From: Tilletia caries
Taxonomy: Eukaryota; Basidiomycota; Exobasidiomycetes; Tilletiales; Tilletiaceae
NCBI GenBank assembly: GCA_032718865.1
Contig: JALUTQ010000007.1
Span: forward strand, 1,302,001 to 1,366,000
DNA: 64,000 bases
Direction: 5' to 3'
Below, piece by piece: positions 53,421 through 63,317 of this stretch; within the stretch, counting starts at the first letter, position 1; each line of letters starts with the position of its first letter. The position numbers and the translations under genes are program-made. A model generated the notes under the pieces. That model worked only from the letters and a program-made list of their open reading frames with translations. It had not been told where the DNA came from and ran no database searches.

Positions 53421-55647
53421 GAGGTAAACCACAGGATGGTACGCTGAGACTCGAAAAACCACAGGATGGTACGCTGCTTATCTTACCATGAGAGGGTACG
53501 AAAATTTTCAAAAAAAAAATCGAAATCAAAATTCATTGTATTGGGGTTAGACACATGACTGCATCGTTGAGGGGCGAAAGAGAAGTGAAAACATGATTTG
53601 AGGTTGGGGGCAAACTAGTGTGCAGTGCGACACTGCCTGGCGGTATGGTCAGGTTCTCCGCACCGACTGCAGAACGCGGCTACAGGCTCACGCGTAGAGC
53701 TTCCGCCCTTTCCAGCTTCGCGGCGCTGATTTTGAGGGCGTCCTTTCTTTTGGCGGGTGCTGGTCTCAGGCGCATCGAGCTCGTTGGCGTCGAGATTGTC
53801 GAGCTCGGCCACGATGTATGCCTTCTGGTAGGTTGCGCGCCAGTGCTTGGTTGACCAGTAGCTGTGCGCATAGAGGACAGCAGCCTTTTTGAGAGACGCC
53901 GCTAGTGCGCAAATGTGTGCGCACGGGAGAAGCATCAGCTGTGGCACACCACAGCTGCAGGAGTTCAGGCTAGTCAGGGGATCCGCCGCCAGTTTCACAT
54001 TGTACTCTTTGCCCGTAGAGCCACGCACTAGACCAGTGTTCCCACTGGCTGGGGTGCAGTTGAGTTTGCGAGAGTGCTGAAGTGCCTCGATAAACAGGCT
54101 GTGGGGGTGTGGGGCTAGGATCTGCTTCCAAGCAGTAGCCTTCTGCAGCCGATCGTAGAAATGCCCCATTTCGTAGTTGTATACCGCCACCAGCAGCTGG
54201 AGGGGCGGCAGTTCCCGATGAAGGCGTAGTGCTGAGTTTGCAATTTCGCTTAGGTTTGAGGTAACATGGTCGAATCGTCGGCCCGGGAATGCATACGATG
54301 CCCAAAACTTGTGCGGAATTCCTCCATCCTCTGAGTCGCGCAAGTATTCTGCAGCACCGGTGCTGAGGGCCGCAAGCTCGGTCATCAGAGGTTTGAATTT
54401 GGAAGTGGTCTCGGCGTACACAAGGCGCCAGAAAATTTGACGTGCCGTCGCTCCGAAGCTCTTCTTGACGTTCTCGGCTAAGTGCCAACAGCAGTAGCCC
54501 TCGACGGCGCTAGGAAGAACGGTTTGAATTGCGTTCAATAGTCCCTTTTGTCGGTCCGAAATAACCGTCGTAGTAGAAGCGCCGACAGAGGGGAAGGCCT
54601 GCAGCAGCGCGCGGAGAAACCACTCCCAACTGGCTTGGGTTTCACTTTGGTCCAAACCCCAGGCGAGAATGACAAGGTTGTCGTCGGCGTCCATAGCGGC
54701 AGCGAGCAGTAGAATCATTCCGTGTTTATTTTTGGTCCATGTGCCATCGATTGCGAAGAAAGGTTTGCAATGAGGCCAGGCACTGCGAGCAGCACCGGAG
54801 CACACGAAAGCACAGGAAAAGCGACCGTTCTCTGCCTTGTGCTCAACATGCGCGTCCGCGTCGTTGGTCTTGACGAGACGGAGCCACGCTTCGATCTGTC
54901 GAAACTCCGCTAGTTGGTCTTCTTGACGCGAGCCCAAAATTGCGAGTCGAGCTTTATTGGCTGACTGCTGCGGCACAGTGATGCCGTGGACCTGTTTCAG
55001 ATGTGAAACAATCTGCGCATCCTTGGTTGAGTGATCCACTGTTATGTTATTGCGAACCTGAATGCAGGCAAGAGAGCAGTGTAAGGTTAGCGCGTATGCA
55101 GTGGTCAAACATGCTGGACTTTGTTGTTGCTCACCAGCTCGACTAGGTACTTATGGTCATTATGCTTCGCTCGCTTCGGGTCTCCAAGCCCGGCACAGGT
55201 GTGCCCCTCCTGAAACACAGTGACCTGGAAACGCTCAAGCTCGTTGTTGTATTTGGCTCGCACGCGGAAATTGCAGGTGGTGCTACTGCGCTGGCAGACA
55301 GCGATAGCCCAGTCCTTTTTCGACGCTGCCCACTTGTGTGGGAATTGATGAGCGAGAGAATAGTCCGTGACGGCATTCTTGAATTCTGCCATGCTGCCGT
55401 AAGTTGCTTTGAGTGCGAGAGCCGCTCGATTATGCTCTCTGATTGGGGCCATTGTTGCTTGCAGCTTGATGCTTGATGCTGTTAGCACTCAGCAGTCAGT
55501 CAGTCATCAATGTGTATCCCATGGGTCGCTCGCTGCTACATGAGATGAAACGGCAATTGAAAATTTTCGTACCCTCTCATAGTAAGATAAGCAGCGTACC
55601 ATCCTGTGGTTTTTCGTTATCGATCGTACCATCCTGTGGTTTACCTC
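53421..55647 (-). mobile_element. MULE with intact-looking transposase, 2227 bp, 10-bp TSD
   Basis: The element starts GAGGTAAACCACAGGATGGT and ends in its reverse complement. CACAAGAGAA flanks it at 53411-53420 and 55648-55657. The terminal region is about 90 bases, contains CCACAGGATGGTACG twice at each end, and ends GAGAGGGTACGAAAATTTTC. The two ends are almost identical, the duplication is exact and the transposase has no lesion, so the insertion is recent. Confidence 0.95.
53615..55452 (-). CDS. MULE transposase with SWIM finger and CCHC knuckle, intact
   Basis: Minus-strand exon 1 is 55452-55135 (MAPIREHNRAALALKATYGS...), with a Cys/His-bearing MuDR-type DNA-binding region. An intron of 77 bases (GTGAGC...TTCAG) joins YLVEL to VRNNITVDHS. 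Exon 2 is 55057-53615. The DDE-type core shows FFAIDGTWTKNKHG (Asp 1), TTVISDRQKG (Asp 2), GYCCWHLAENVKK and SNLSEIANSALR (Glu). A SWIM finger CSCGVPQLMLLPCAHIC and a zinc knuckle CSRCGEPDHTARQC end the protein, about 586 residues. All expected residues are present and the frame is open. The enzyme cuts and moves its own element in the nucleus. It lies wholly between the TIRs, antisense to the gene it interrupts. Confidence 0.9.
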
Positions 55648-55916
55648 CACAAGAGAACAAGGACTTACAAACTCGGCTCGACAAAGAGGTGCCGGGATCA
55701 CTGTCTTCATACAGGATAAAACCGGCCACACATCTGCATCCCCACACCAAGCCTCTCGACAGGTCAATTCCTCGCATCGCCATCAGCTCAACTTGGGCCA
55801 ATGCTCACCCAGATCTGGTCCGCGGGGTGAAGAAAAACCCGGCTCCGTTCAAGCCGGAGCGCGGGGGCACTCGCTGCGAACGCCGACGAGTTCGGCTCGC
55901 CTATCACGGGGCTTGA

Positions 55917-56995
55917 TCTCCTAGCAGCGGGCACTCCGAACAACGAGGGTGGCAATGATGACTGATGCTGGACGAAGGCTAGGACGTGGAAGTGGAGCTG
56001 ATCAGATGGTCGAGCAGCGGGGTTCAACCAACAATAATTGGAGCAAACGAACGACAAGTGACAACTCACAAATGATGATTGCTGGAGGACGAGGAGAAGG
56101 AGGTGAGCAGGTGGCTATCGAGGTCACAGGGCTTTGACTGGTTATGAGAGGGCGGAGGCTTCGTGTGGCACGTTCGATTGACTGTCTGTTTGGAGATTAT
56201 TCGCGCAAATATATGTTCCTGTATTCGGACTGGACGGGGTGTGAGATCCAAAGTGAGCCCATAAAAGACGGTGACAGATAGGAGTCTGGGGCTCTGTGTG
56301 TAACTCACGACTCGATGAAGCCAATAACCTCGCTCCCTCCAATCTCCACACACCACAGATCACGACAAACCGGAGTTGTAGCGCTCGGTGGTTGGTAGAG
56401 GAGGGAGCAGGACAAACGGAGGATGATGACAGCTTCAGCAGAGCGAAGGCGAATCAGAAGCGGAAGATTGCCCTGACCCTGCGGCCTGGGGGTGCAGACG
56501 AGAGCGAGAGCCAAAGGTCGATGACCGAGGGGTGTATGAAGACGCAAAGCTTTGGGAATTGGGATAAGGAAGCGGGGTCGTGGGCAGTCGGCAGACATTG
56601 ACAAGGCAGGGAGGAATTGAAGACTGATGGAAGACCGAAGGCAGGACGGCATTGGGGGAGTGGAGCGCCAGAAGCCAGAAGAAGCCGGTCGAGGAGGAAG
56701 TGGATGCTGACGGAGGAGCCGCGAGGTGGAGGAGAGGAGGATCGAGGCCGATGTCGCAACAGATACCTGTGTGGCAGAAGAAGAAGAAGACGATGAGACT
56801 CGAGACCATGGCGTGGGAGGAATATAACATAGGGACTGAGAGGACATACAGTTGAGGTCTTGAGGGCTTGGTAGCTCGCACGCCGCGAAAAGAAGAATGG
56901 TTGGCGGCGATAGAAGGAGATTGTAAGGAGGGTTTGCTTGTGTGCGCACTGCGCTGTAGACGACGAGGGAGATGGTGGTAGAGGTCCAAAGATGC
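55917..56995. other. No supported gene; 3' flanks of converging genes
   Basis: The minus-strand frame 56305-57048 is open but Ser/Pro/Leu-rich, overlaps the end of the transposase and shows no domain. It is treated as composition. No other features were seen. Confidence 0.4.
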
Positions 56996-59900
56996 TCAGG
57001 GTTGACGTTGGTCCTCTCCTGGCGACACGGCTGTGAGATCTTTTGCATGAACTAGAGCAGCATCGGAGCTCAACAAGTGTGCGGGCAGGAGCTCCGCATC
57101 ATCCCAAACGTCCTTTTGAGTCCAAAAGAGTTTGAGGGTTCTTTGCAGCACCGGCTCGTCCATAATCGAGTCGAATGCGGCCACCGCTTGTCTTCTTCCT
57201 CGTCGTCCAAGTACGTATACGGTGGTGTGTGTTCGTCCTGTGATGTAGATGGTATGACTGAGGATTGCCTCAATGCGAAAAAAATCCAACAGATCGTTGG
57301 CTCCTTCAACCACCGCAAATGTACGAGACCGGTTCGCATTCGCTCTGCTACCGATGCTGCTGAAGGAGAGATGTCCGAATTTCATATTCTGATGCTGCTT
57401 TAGGAAAGGCAGCAACCTGAGACCGACAGATTCTCGGGACGTTGGCGGCAGCAGAGTCGGAAAGCTGCTGTTCCAGGAGCGCTTGACATGATGGAAGAGC
57501 TGACCGTGGAGCTCCCGCGCGAGATCGTATGGACGACCGTCCGACAGCTCAACGTCAACGATGCCGACCGCACCCAGAACAGAAACCGGGCTGAGTCGAA
57601 GCGCCTTTGGGGGATCAAACAGCGGAGCGCGGCTTCGCAAAGCCGCGTTGATGTCGCCTCCGCTATCGACGAGGAGAAGACCGGATCGCGCGTTTGCGAC
57701 GAAGGCCTTGGTATATGTTGCTTTCCGGTGACGATTGGTGGGAGTTTTGGCGAGTTGGCCATTCATTCGTTCAAAATGGTACGCCGAGAAGTGGTAGGGG
57801 GGTCCAAATCGGCGGATGTGCTGGGGAATATGAGTCATGATATGATGATTATAGATGACCCAACTATCTCCGTAGAGAGCCGCTGTTGTCCTGCCAAACT
57901 CACGCAATAGCCAATCAAGGTCGTCGACCTCGTCAGCTGAAATGCGTCGACGAGCCGCTAGAGTAGCGGCCCCTGCGAGTAAAGCTGCGTTGCGCAACGC
58001 CGCTCGTAGCCGTACGGGCCGTCCGTTTCCGCTTCCCGCGTTGACACCGTCTGCTTCCCCTGCCGTTACCGGTGCTGCTGGCGCTGGTGCTGCTGGCGCT
58101 GGTGCTGCTGGCGCTGGTGCTGCTGGCGCTGGTGCTGCTGGTGCTGGCGCTGGTGCTGCTGGTGCTGGCGCTGGTGCTGCTGACGCTGGTGCTGCTCGCG
58201 GTACTGCTGAGACTGTTGGTGCCTGTGCTGCTCCCGATACCAATCCTGCTGCTGCTGCTGCTGCACGTGCTGCTTGCGCCGCCGCTTCTGCTACTGCTGC
58301 TGCCGAAGCCGGTACTGCTGCTGCTGCTGCTCGTTGTGATGTCGATCCTGCTGATGATGCCGACACTGGTACCGGAGGTACTGCTGCTGCTGATCCTTCC
58401 GGTCTTCTCGCTGCTTGTGTTCCTGGTCCAGCTGCTGCCGCTGCTGCTGCTGTTCCAGTCGCAGCGGATCGTGCTCGTGCCGCTGTTCTTCTTCGTGCTG
58501 CTAGTCGTCCTCTCGATGCTGCTCGTCCTGCTGCTGCCGCTGAGACAGTACCTCCCTCCGACTCATTGTCTGGGTCGTCGGCGTCGAGGGCCGCCGCCGC
58601 TGCCACTGTTGCGGCTGCAGCTGCCGCCGCCGCTGCTTTGCTAGAGGGGGACTCGAAGCACACTGAGCCGTCGTGCTCAAGAATACTCTGCCATGATGTG
58701 TAAAGAAGGAGGACAAGAAGCCGTCGGCCAAGAGTCGACCAATGGGCTGCTGTCGCCGATCCACCGCCTGGATCTCCTAGTCTCCAGTCTGGCGCTTGCT
58801 CGGAGGGAGGGAGCTGGGCGGTTAGAAGGCAACCCTGCAGCCGCTTGAGTTGAGGGGCAGAAATCAGCTTGCCTTCAATGAGAGTTCGATGGAACAGACG
58901 TTTGATGACGCCGAGCTCCAAGTTGTGCATATGGTCGACAGGTGCCCTCAACACAGATCGCCAGTACGGAAGCCTATTCAACGAAGAAGATCGCGCGCCT
59001 GTGCTCCTTTCGTAAAGCGTTCGAGCCTTCTTGGTTGAGAATGGTTGATCGAGACGAAGCGACGCGTCTCGATGCTCGAGAGGATCGCGCATTGAGGACA
59101 CCGCGCGTTGATCGAACGCATTGATTGTGGTGCTCACCGTGACATCGCAGAATCCGCAATACAAACCCTTCTTCACCGAATGTGTGGGAAACCCGCAGAC
59201 CTTGTTCCTTCCCACCGAATCTCCGCAGAAGAACGCAATCCGTAATCGCACCAGCTGACCATGCGGCTTCGCTAGCGTCGGAATGCGCACACCCTCTTCA
59301 AGTTGCAAGAGGTCATCGATAAGTGGTCGAAGGTAGCAGCCCAGGCGGCTCGCACTCGGCTCCTTGGGCCCAGGGGTGCATCCGGAGAGGTAGGTCATCG
59401 AGGGATGATATCGTAGGCGTTCGGGCAGGTTGAGAATCTTCATCATCATGGCACCGCTGGAATGCCAAGATGTGTATTGAGACCGGAAAGGGGAGAACCA
59501 ATCGATGCCGAGCGCTGCAAGAAGGGATAGTGAGTGATTCACAAACCTTTTCTTGTGCCCATCCTGCTCTGTTTCCCACGCGTCTCCATCGTAGACGTCA
59601 CGAAACCCCCCGCTCGGCTCCCGTTCTCTCCACTCCCGAAGCGCATTCTCGACTCCTGGCTGTACCAACAGCCACCGCAACCAGGCCGTGAGCGGCTGGT
59701 AGATGAATATGATCTTTGGCTTTCCCTTCCGCTCGTATGTTGGCTCGTTGCAATGAGTGCATGTCGTTGATGAGTCGGCACTCGATGATATCAGCGCCAA
59801 CTCCTCGCACGCTGGACACACTGCATAGTGAACCAGGGGAGGAGACAGGCCCAGAATCTGACGCACCGTTCCTATTTGACGGGGGACGATCTCTCCGGGT

Positions 59901-60625
59901 TGGGAGAGCAATGGCTGTACGACCGAGCCGAAGAAGACGAGCAGCATGTTGGCCGGCTGCTGACCCAGCCCGAAGTACGCGGTAAGCGAAACCACCAATA
60001 TCATCAAGGCGCGGGCGACCTGGGAGAACTCCAAGGCGGAGGAAGCAAATTCCGCCGGGAGGTCGGGAGAAGCCGACTGCTGAGAGACGAGTGGCCCCGA
60101 CAGCTCTTGCGAACCGTCTTCGCCCTCGCTATCGACGTCTGGGAGGAGGTGCCGGACAGCATCGAATTGTCGCTCCACCTCGACGCCGTCCCCAAATTCC
60201 GAGCCGGCCTCACCCTCTTGATCGTCGCTGCTGCTTCCGTCCTCGGAATCGTCAACGGGGTCTTCCCTGATGCTGCCCCCGCCACCGCTGCCGTCCAAAT
60301 GAGAAAAGTCGTCCAAATGAGAAAAGTCGCCAAGGACGTCCGGATCGTCTGACTCGTGGATACCGAGACCGACATCACCATGTGACATGTCAGAGCTGCC
60401 CGTTAATGGAGCTGCGTTCAACACCGAAGCGGAAAATGACTGGGAGTTGAGAACGCTGAGATCCGCCAGTTCTTGCGCCTTTCTGTGTCTTTGATATGTT
60501 CGACGAGAAACTTCAGTGAGGCGCAAGTTGGCTGTTAGGCATCCCTGTAGGCGGCAGTCGCACCAGCAGCGTCCTGTCCGCGAGTCTAGGCCGGGTGTTT
60601 GGCGAGCTGTCCGGACAGGTGGCAT
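56996..60625 (-). CDS. Tnp2-like (CMC/Plavaka-type) transposase, 1209 residues
   Basis: The start is taken as ATG 60625 (MPPVRTARQTPG); the frame is also open a few codons upstream. An N-terminal Cys-x-Cys cluster (CWCDCRLQGC) is followed by VSRRTYQRHRKAQ, a common opening in these basidiomycete proteins. Next come an acidic linker, a CPACEEL...CTHC zinc site, then the core. Core motifs are ALGIDWFSPFRSQYTSWHSS, LNLPERLRYHPSMTYLSG with CTPGPKEPS, CGFPTHSVKKGLYCGFCDV, PVDHMHNLELGVIKRLFH and FSAYHFERMNGQLAKTPTNR. Between about residues 648 and 855 it has a very long Ala/Pro-rich insert. The single exon is uninterrupted. It would recognise the TCATCGCGGAT and CTCGCGCAG ends. The Plavaka assignment is from memory of family motifs; it could be another Tnp2 branch. 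Confidence 0.8.
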   Translation of the reverse strand: MPPVRTARQTPGLDSRTGRCWCDCRLQGCLTANLRLTEVSRRTYQRHRKAQELADLSVLNSQSFSASVLNAAPLTGSSDMSHGDVGLGIHESDDPDVLGDFSHLDDFSHLDGSGGGGSIREDPVDDSEDGSSSDDQEGEAGSEFGDGVEVERQFDAVRHLLPDVDSEGEDGSQELSGPLVSQQSASPDLPAEFASSALEFSQVARALMILVVSLTAYFGLGQQPANMLLVFFGSVVQPLLSQPGEIVPRQIGTVRQILGLSPPLVHYAVCPACEELALISSSADSSTTCTHCNEPTYERKGKPKIIFIYQPLTAWLRWLLVQPGVENALREWREREPSGGFRDVYDGDAWETEQDGHKKRFVNHSLSLLAALGIDWFSPFRSQYTSWHSSGAMMMKILNLPERLRYHPSMTYLSGCTPGPKEPSASRLGCYLRPLIDDLLQLEEGVRIPTLAKPHGQLVRLRIAFFCGDSVGRNKVCGFPTHSVKKGLYCGFCDVTVSTTINAFDQRAVSSMRDPLEHRDASLRLDQPFSTKKARTLYERSTGARSSSLNRLPYWRSVLRAPVDHMHNLELGVIKRLFHRTLIEGKLISAPQLKRLQGCLLTAQLPPSEQAPDWRLGDPGGGSATAAHWSTLGRRLLVLLLYTSWQSILEHDGSVCFESPSSKAAAAAAAAATVAAAAALDADDPDNESEGGTVSAAAAGRAASRGRLAARRRTAARARSAATGTAAAAAAAGPGTQAARRPEGSAAAVPPVPVSASSAGSTSQRAAAAAVPASAAAVAEAAAQAARAAAAAAGLVSGAAQAPTVSAVPRAAPASAAPAPAPAAPAPAPAAPAPAAPAPAAPAPAAPAPAAPVTAGEADGVNAGSGNGRPVRLRAALRNAALLAGAATLAARRRISADEVDDLDWLLREFGRTTAALYGDSWVIYNHHIMTHIPQHIRRFGPPYHFSAYHFERMNGQLAKTPTNRHRKATYTKAFVANARSGLLLVDSGGDINAALRSRAPLFDPPKALRLSPVSVLGAVGIVDVELSDGRPYDLARELHGQLFHHVKRSWNSSFPTLLPPTSRESVGLRLLPFLKQHQNMKFGHLSFSSIGSRANANRSRTFAVVEGANDLLDFFRIEAILSHTIYITGRTHTTVYVLGRRGRRQAVAAFDSIMDEPVLQRTLKLFWTQKDVWDDAELLPAHLLSSDAALVHAKDLTAVSPGEDQRQP
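58055..58680. repeat. GCT/GGC-rich low-complexity tract coding the Ala/Pro insert
   Basis: Plus-strand GCTGCTGGCGCTGGT units recur almost perfectly from about 58075 to 58190, followed by GCTGCTGCTG runs to about 58670. In the minus-strand transposase they encode (AP)n and poly-Ala. The antisense frame (57942-58703, Ala-rich) is a by-product. Repeat expansion inside a coding frame. Confidence 0.85.
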
Positions 60626-60714
60626 CTCCGCAGTAGCGCGTGCGCGTATCACTGCGCGAAGAAAGGATGTAACTGCTGCTCAAATTCAACTTTCTGGCCA
60701 AGGTTCATCCCGCG

Positions 60715-60905
60715 CATGGCCTGCGCGAGGTCGTGAGAGATGAGATAGCACGGGAGGCAGTCGCGGGAATCAGTGCGAGATGAGATCGCACAGGGCAGTC
60801 TGTGCGAGACTCCGTGCGAGGTGGTCTCGTACAGGGGGGTTTTTGCGCTAGAATCTGCGCGAGACCACCCCACACAGCCCTGCGCGGACACTGCGCGAGA
60901 GGCGC
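60715..60905. repeat. Right subterminal repeat cluster (CTGCGCGAG words)
   Basis: CTGCGCGAG at 60721, 60855 and 60891, plus GTGCGAGAC/GTGCGAGAT variants. They mirror the cluster at 49872-50045. They lie upstream of the transposase start and end 10 bases before the terminal GATGA at 60919. Confidence 0.65.
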
Positions 60906-60919
60906 CCAAATCCGCGATG

Positions 60920-61160
60920 ACTAATGGGGATTGCGGAAATATTCGGATTGAGTGCCTCGGGAGTTCCGGGTCAAACTTCAGGCCGAGGTTGATGACATTC
61001 CGATGTCCCCTGTGTGGCTGCGAGGATTGTTCTCTGGAGTGTGTCTACATACATCATATGTTTGTAGCAGCTTCGTCCGGGTGACCGAGATCTTTGACCC
61101 CTCCCCTCCAACGCACGCCTCCATCATCATCCGTCGGTGAAAGTCAAGCTCGTCCAAGTC
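60920..61160 (+). promoter_or_regulatory. 5' flank of the ETF-QO gene, directly beside the transposon end
   Basis: About 240 bases separate the probable Plavaka end from the ETF-QO start codon. A pyrimidine-rich stretch CCCCTCCCCTCC at about 61097-61109 precedes the coding region. No TATA box is evident. The insertion must have replaced or displaced any more distant promoter elements. Confidence 0.4.
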
Positions 61161-63317
61161 ATGCTCTGCAGCCGAAGCCACGCCCTCGCGCGTACCGCGG
61201 TCGCCTCGGCGTCCCAGGGCGCATCCCCGACCACCTGGCGAGCGTACTCTGCGGTTGCAACCTCGACCCGAACCACCAAGCTTCGAAAGCATGCCCGCGT
61301 CTCCGCCTCTTCCATTCCAGCTATCGGGCCCACCACTATCCAGGCGCGTTTCTTGTCCCAGTCTCGGCCTGTCCTACGCGCCACACCCACTGACGACGTC
61401 GAGGGCGAACCATTCGACCTGGACGCCGTCGAGCGGGCACAGGATATGGCCGACCTGATCATCGTCGGCGGTGGTCCGGCTGGTTTGAGTGCTGCGATCA
61501 AGTTCCGCCAGCTGGCCGAGGCCGAGGGCAAAGACTTGCGCGTCGTCGTGCTCGAAAAGGGGCCCGAGATCGGCAACCACATCCTCTCGGGTGCGGTCAT
61601 CCAGACCAACGCGCTGGAGGAGCTGTTTCCGAACTGGAAGGAGCTCGGCGCGCCACTCAACCAGCCCGCGCTGAAGGACAGCATGCGTTTCCTGACCGAG
61701 ACCGGCAGCTTCCCAATGCCACATCCTCCTCAAATGAGCAATCACGGCAACTATATCGTCTCTCTCTCGCGCGTAACTGCGTGGTTGGGCGAGCAGGCCG
61801 AGGCTGCCGGTGTCGAGATCTACCCTGGTTTCGCCGCAGCCAAGATCTTGTGGGACGAAGACGAGAACGGGAACAAGCGCGGTGTTCGAGGTGTGGTCAC
61901 CAACGATACCGGCCTGGACAAGGACTACAAGCCCAAGGACTCGTACGAGCCGGGGATGGAGTTTTTGGCGCCGATCACCCTGTTCGCAGAGGGTTCGCAC
62001 GGCTCATGCTCCCAGCAGGTGATTCGCGAGTTCAAGCTTCGCGAGGCTGTCGGCGCTGACCCTCAAACATACGGTCTCGGCATCAAGGAGGTGTGGAAGG
62101 TGAAGCCGGAGAAGCATCAGCCGGGCATGGTTCAACACACCTTGGGCTGGCCACTCAACTTCAAGACGTACGGTGGCTCATGGCTATACCACATGGAGGA
62201 CAACATGGTCTCGATTGGTCTTGTTGTGGGACTGGACTATGAGAACCCGTACCTGAGCCCGTTCCGCGAGTTCCAGCGGATGAAGCACCACCCTGTGTTC
62301 GCCAAGCTGCTCGAGGACGGCGAATGTCTGGCGTATGGCGCGCGTGTGCTCAACGAGGGCGGTTACCAATCGATTCCCAAGCTGCACTTCCCGGGTGGCG
62401 CACTGATCGGATGCTCGGCTGGCTTCCTCAACGTGCCCAAGATCAAGGGTACGCACAATGCGATGAAGAGCGGCATGCTTGCCGCGGAGGCCGCGTTCGA
62501 GACGCTCAGCAAGCGAAAGGAGACGGTGGCCGAGGCTGAGGCCGTGGGCGAACTGGAGGACATCGCGTCATACAAGACCAAGCTGGACAACAGCTGGGTG
62601 ATGAAGGAGCTGAAGGAGGTCCGCAACCTCCGACCTTCCTTCGCCACCGGTCTGGGTATGTGGGGTGGCATCGCATATTCGGGAGTGGACAGTCTGCTCC
62701 TGAAGGGCCGGACGCCGTGGACGTTCCACATCGAGCACGAGGACCACGAGACGTTCAAGCCTGCGGCGGAATGCGAGAAGATCGAGTATCCCAAGCCGGA
62801 CGGCAAGATCTCATTCGACATCCTGACGAGCGTGGCTCGCACAGGTACGAACCACGCGGAGAACCAGCCTGTGCATCTCCGGGTCAAGGACGGCGACATG
62901 GCCGGGCATGTGGAGTACAATGTCGGAAAGTACGATGGTATCTTGGGACGGGTATGCCCTGCGGCTGTGTACGAGTACCAAGATAAGGAGGACGCGGGTG
63001 GAAAGGAGCACGCTCAGGGAAAGTACTTCCAGATCAACTCGCAGAACTGCATTCACTGCAAGGTGAGTCTCGGCCCATCTGTTGTCCAGTGATCGTCTCT
63101 TTGGGTCATGCTGATCGCCTTCTCTCTGTTTCTTTTTGTGCTTCGACAGACTTGCAGCGTTGTGACACCAGACCAGAGCATAGAATGGGCCACACCTGAG
63201 GGCGGCGGAGGTCCCAAGGTGAGTAATTGCCTCTCCACATACTTCTCTCGAGGGAAGGGAGGGTTGTGCTGATGCTGTTTCCCCTCTTTCTTTTCCTCAC
63301 AGTACTCGATGACCTGA
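61161..63317 (+). CDS. Electron transfer flavoprotein-ubiquinone oxidoreductase, mitochondrial
   Basis: Three exons: 61161-63062, 63150-63218 and 63303-63317, 661 residues. The enzyme passes electrons from electron-transfer flavoprotein to ubiquinone in the inner mitochondrial membrane, linking fatty-acid and amino-acid oxidation to respiration. Seen: an Arg/Ser/Ala-rich N-terminus fitting a mitochondrial targeting peptide, the FAD site DLIIVGGGPAGLSAAIKFRQ (about residues 95-115), and the segments EKGPEIGNHILSGAV and YGLGIKEVW. The iron-sulphur cysteines are present: RVCPAAVYEY upstream and NCIHCKTC across the first splice junction. The end is PEGGGGPKYSMT. Length fits fungal homologues. The ATG at 61161 was chosen as the first Met in frame. 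The residues after KTC (SVVTPDQ) differ from the usual DIKDP. The frame is fully open. Confidence 0.97.

Larger units (their letters stand above)
52021..55916 (+). pseudogene. RGG-box/coiled-coil protein gene interrupted by a MULE
   Basis: Exon 1 is 52021-52051 (MEQTQNQNSS). An intron of 81 bases follows, then exon 2 from 52133. It begins with repeated GRGG/GRGGSSGG units (RNA-binding-type RGG box). Next come a heptad helix (AQDQLKETQDQLTEAQASIR, ILEQQVQTLTQ) and a basic stretch (GRGVKRTRNEEDE). The middle region includes LLRLDWIGGRLDDSQFSAVL. At 53420 the frame WWSQE is cut by the 2.2-kb MULE. Beyond 55657 it resumes in frame (NKDLQTRLDKEVPGSLSSY) to a TGA at 55914-55916, about 520 residues in all. 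With the insertion the protein stops after three wrong codons, losing about 86 residues. It lies between the Plavaka ends and could be an accessory gene of that element. Confidence 0.7.
49851..60919 (-). mobile_element. Probable CMC/Plavaka element (about 11 kb) with subterminal repeats, hosting a nested MULE
   Basis: TCATCGCGGAT at 49851-49861 and its reverse complement at 60909-60919 could be TIRs. Inside each, CTCGCGCAG-type words are clustered in inverted arrangement: 49872-49880 and 49956-49964 on the left; CTGCGCGAG at 60721-60729, 60855-60863 and 60891-60899 on the right. GTGCGAGAC variants also occur. Subterminal repeats of this kind are typical of CACTA-like elements. The only transposase outside the nested MULE is the Tnp2-like one at 56996-60625. 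A short target duplication of 2-4 bases was not clear (flanks AGAC / CTAA). The RGG gene at 52021-55916 would lie within the element. Confidence 0.55.

Noticed and set aside
53421..55647. Reading the host gene as ending naturally at 53427
   Set aside because: The stop lies inside the MULE end, and the frame resumes exactly after the 10-bp duplication at 55657.
56305..57048. 247-codon minus-strand frame after the Tnp2-like gene
   Set aside because: Low-complexity Ser/Pro/Leu sequence overlapping the end of the transposase; no motif.
57942..58703. Long plus-strand Ala-rich open frame
   Set aside because: Antisense by-product of the GCT/GGC repeats in the transposase; no domain, no splice or start context.
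49851..60919. A KDZ-type element with a TET/JBP gene
   Set aside because: No TET/JBP-like dioxygenase motif was found in any frame between the ends, and the core motifs fit Tnp2/Plavaka better.
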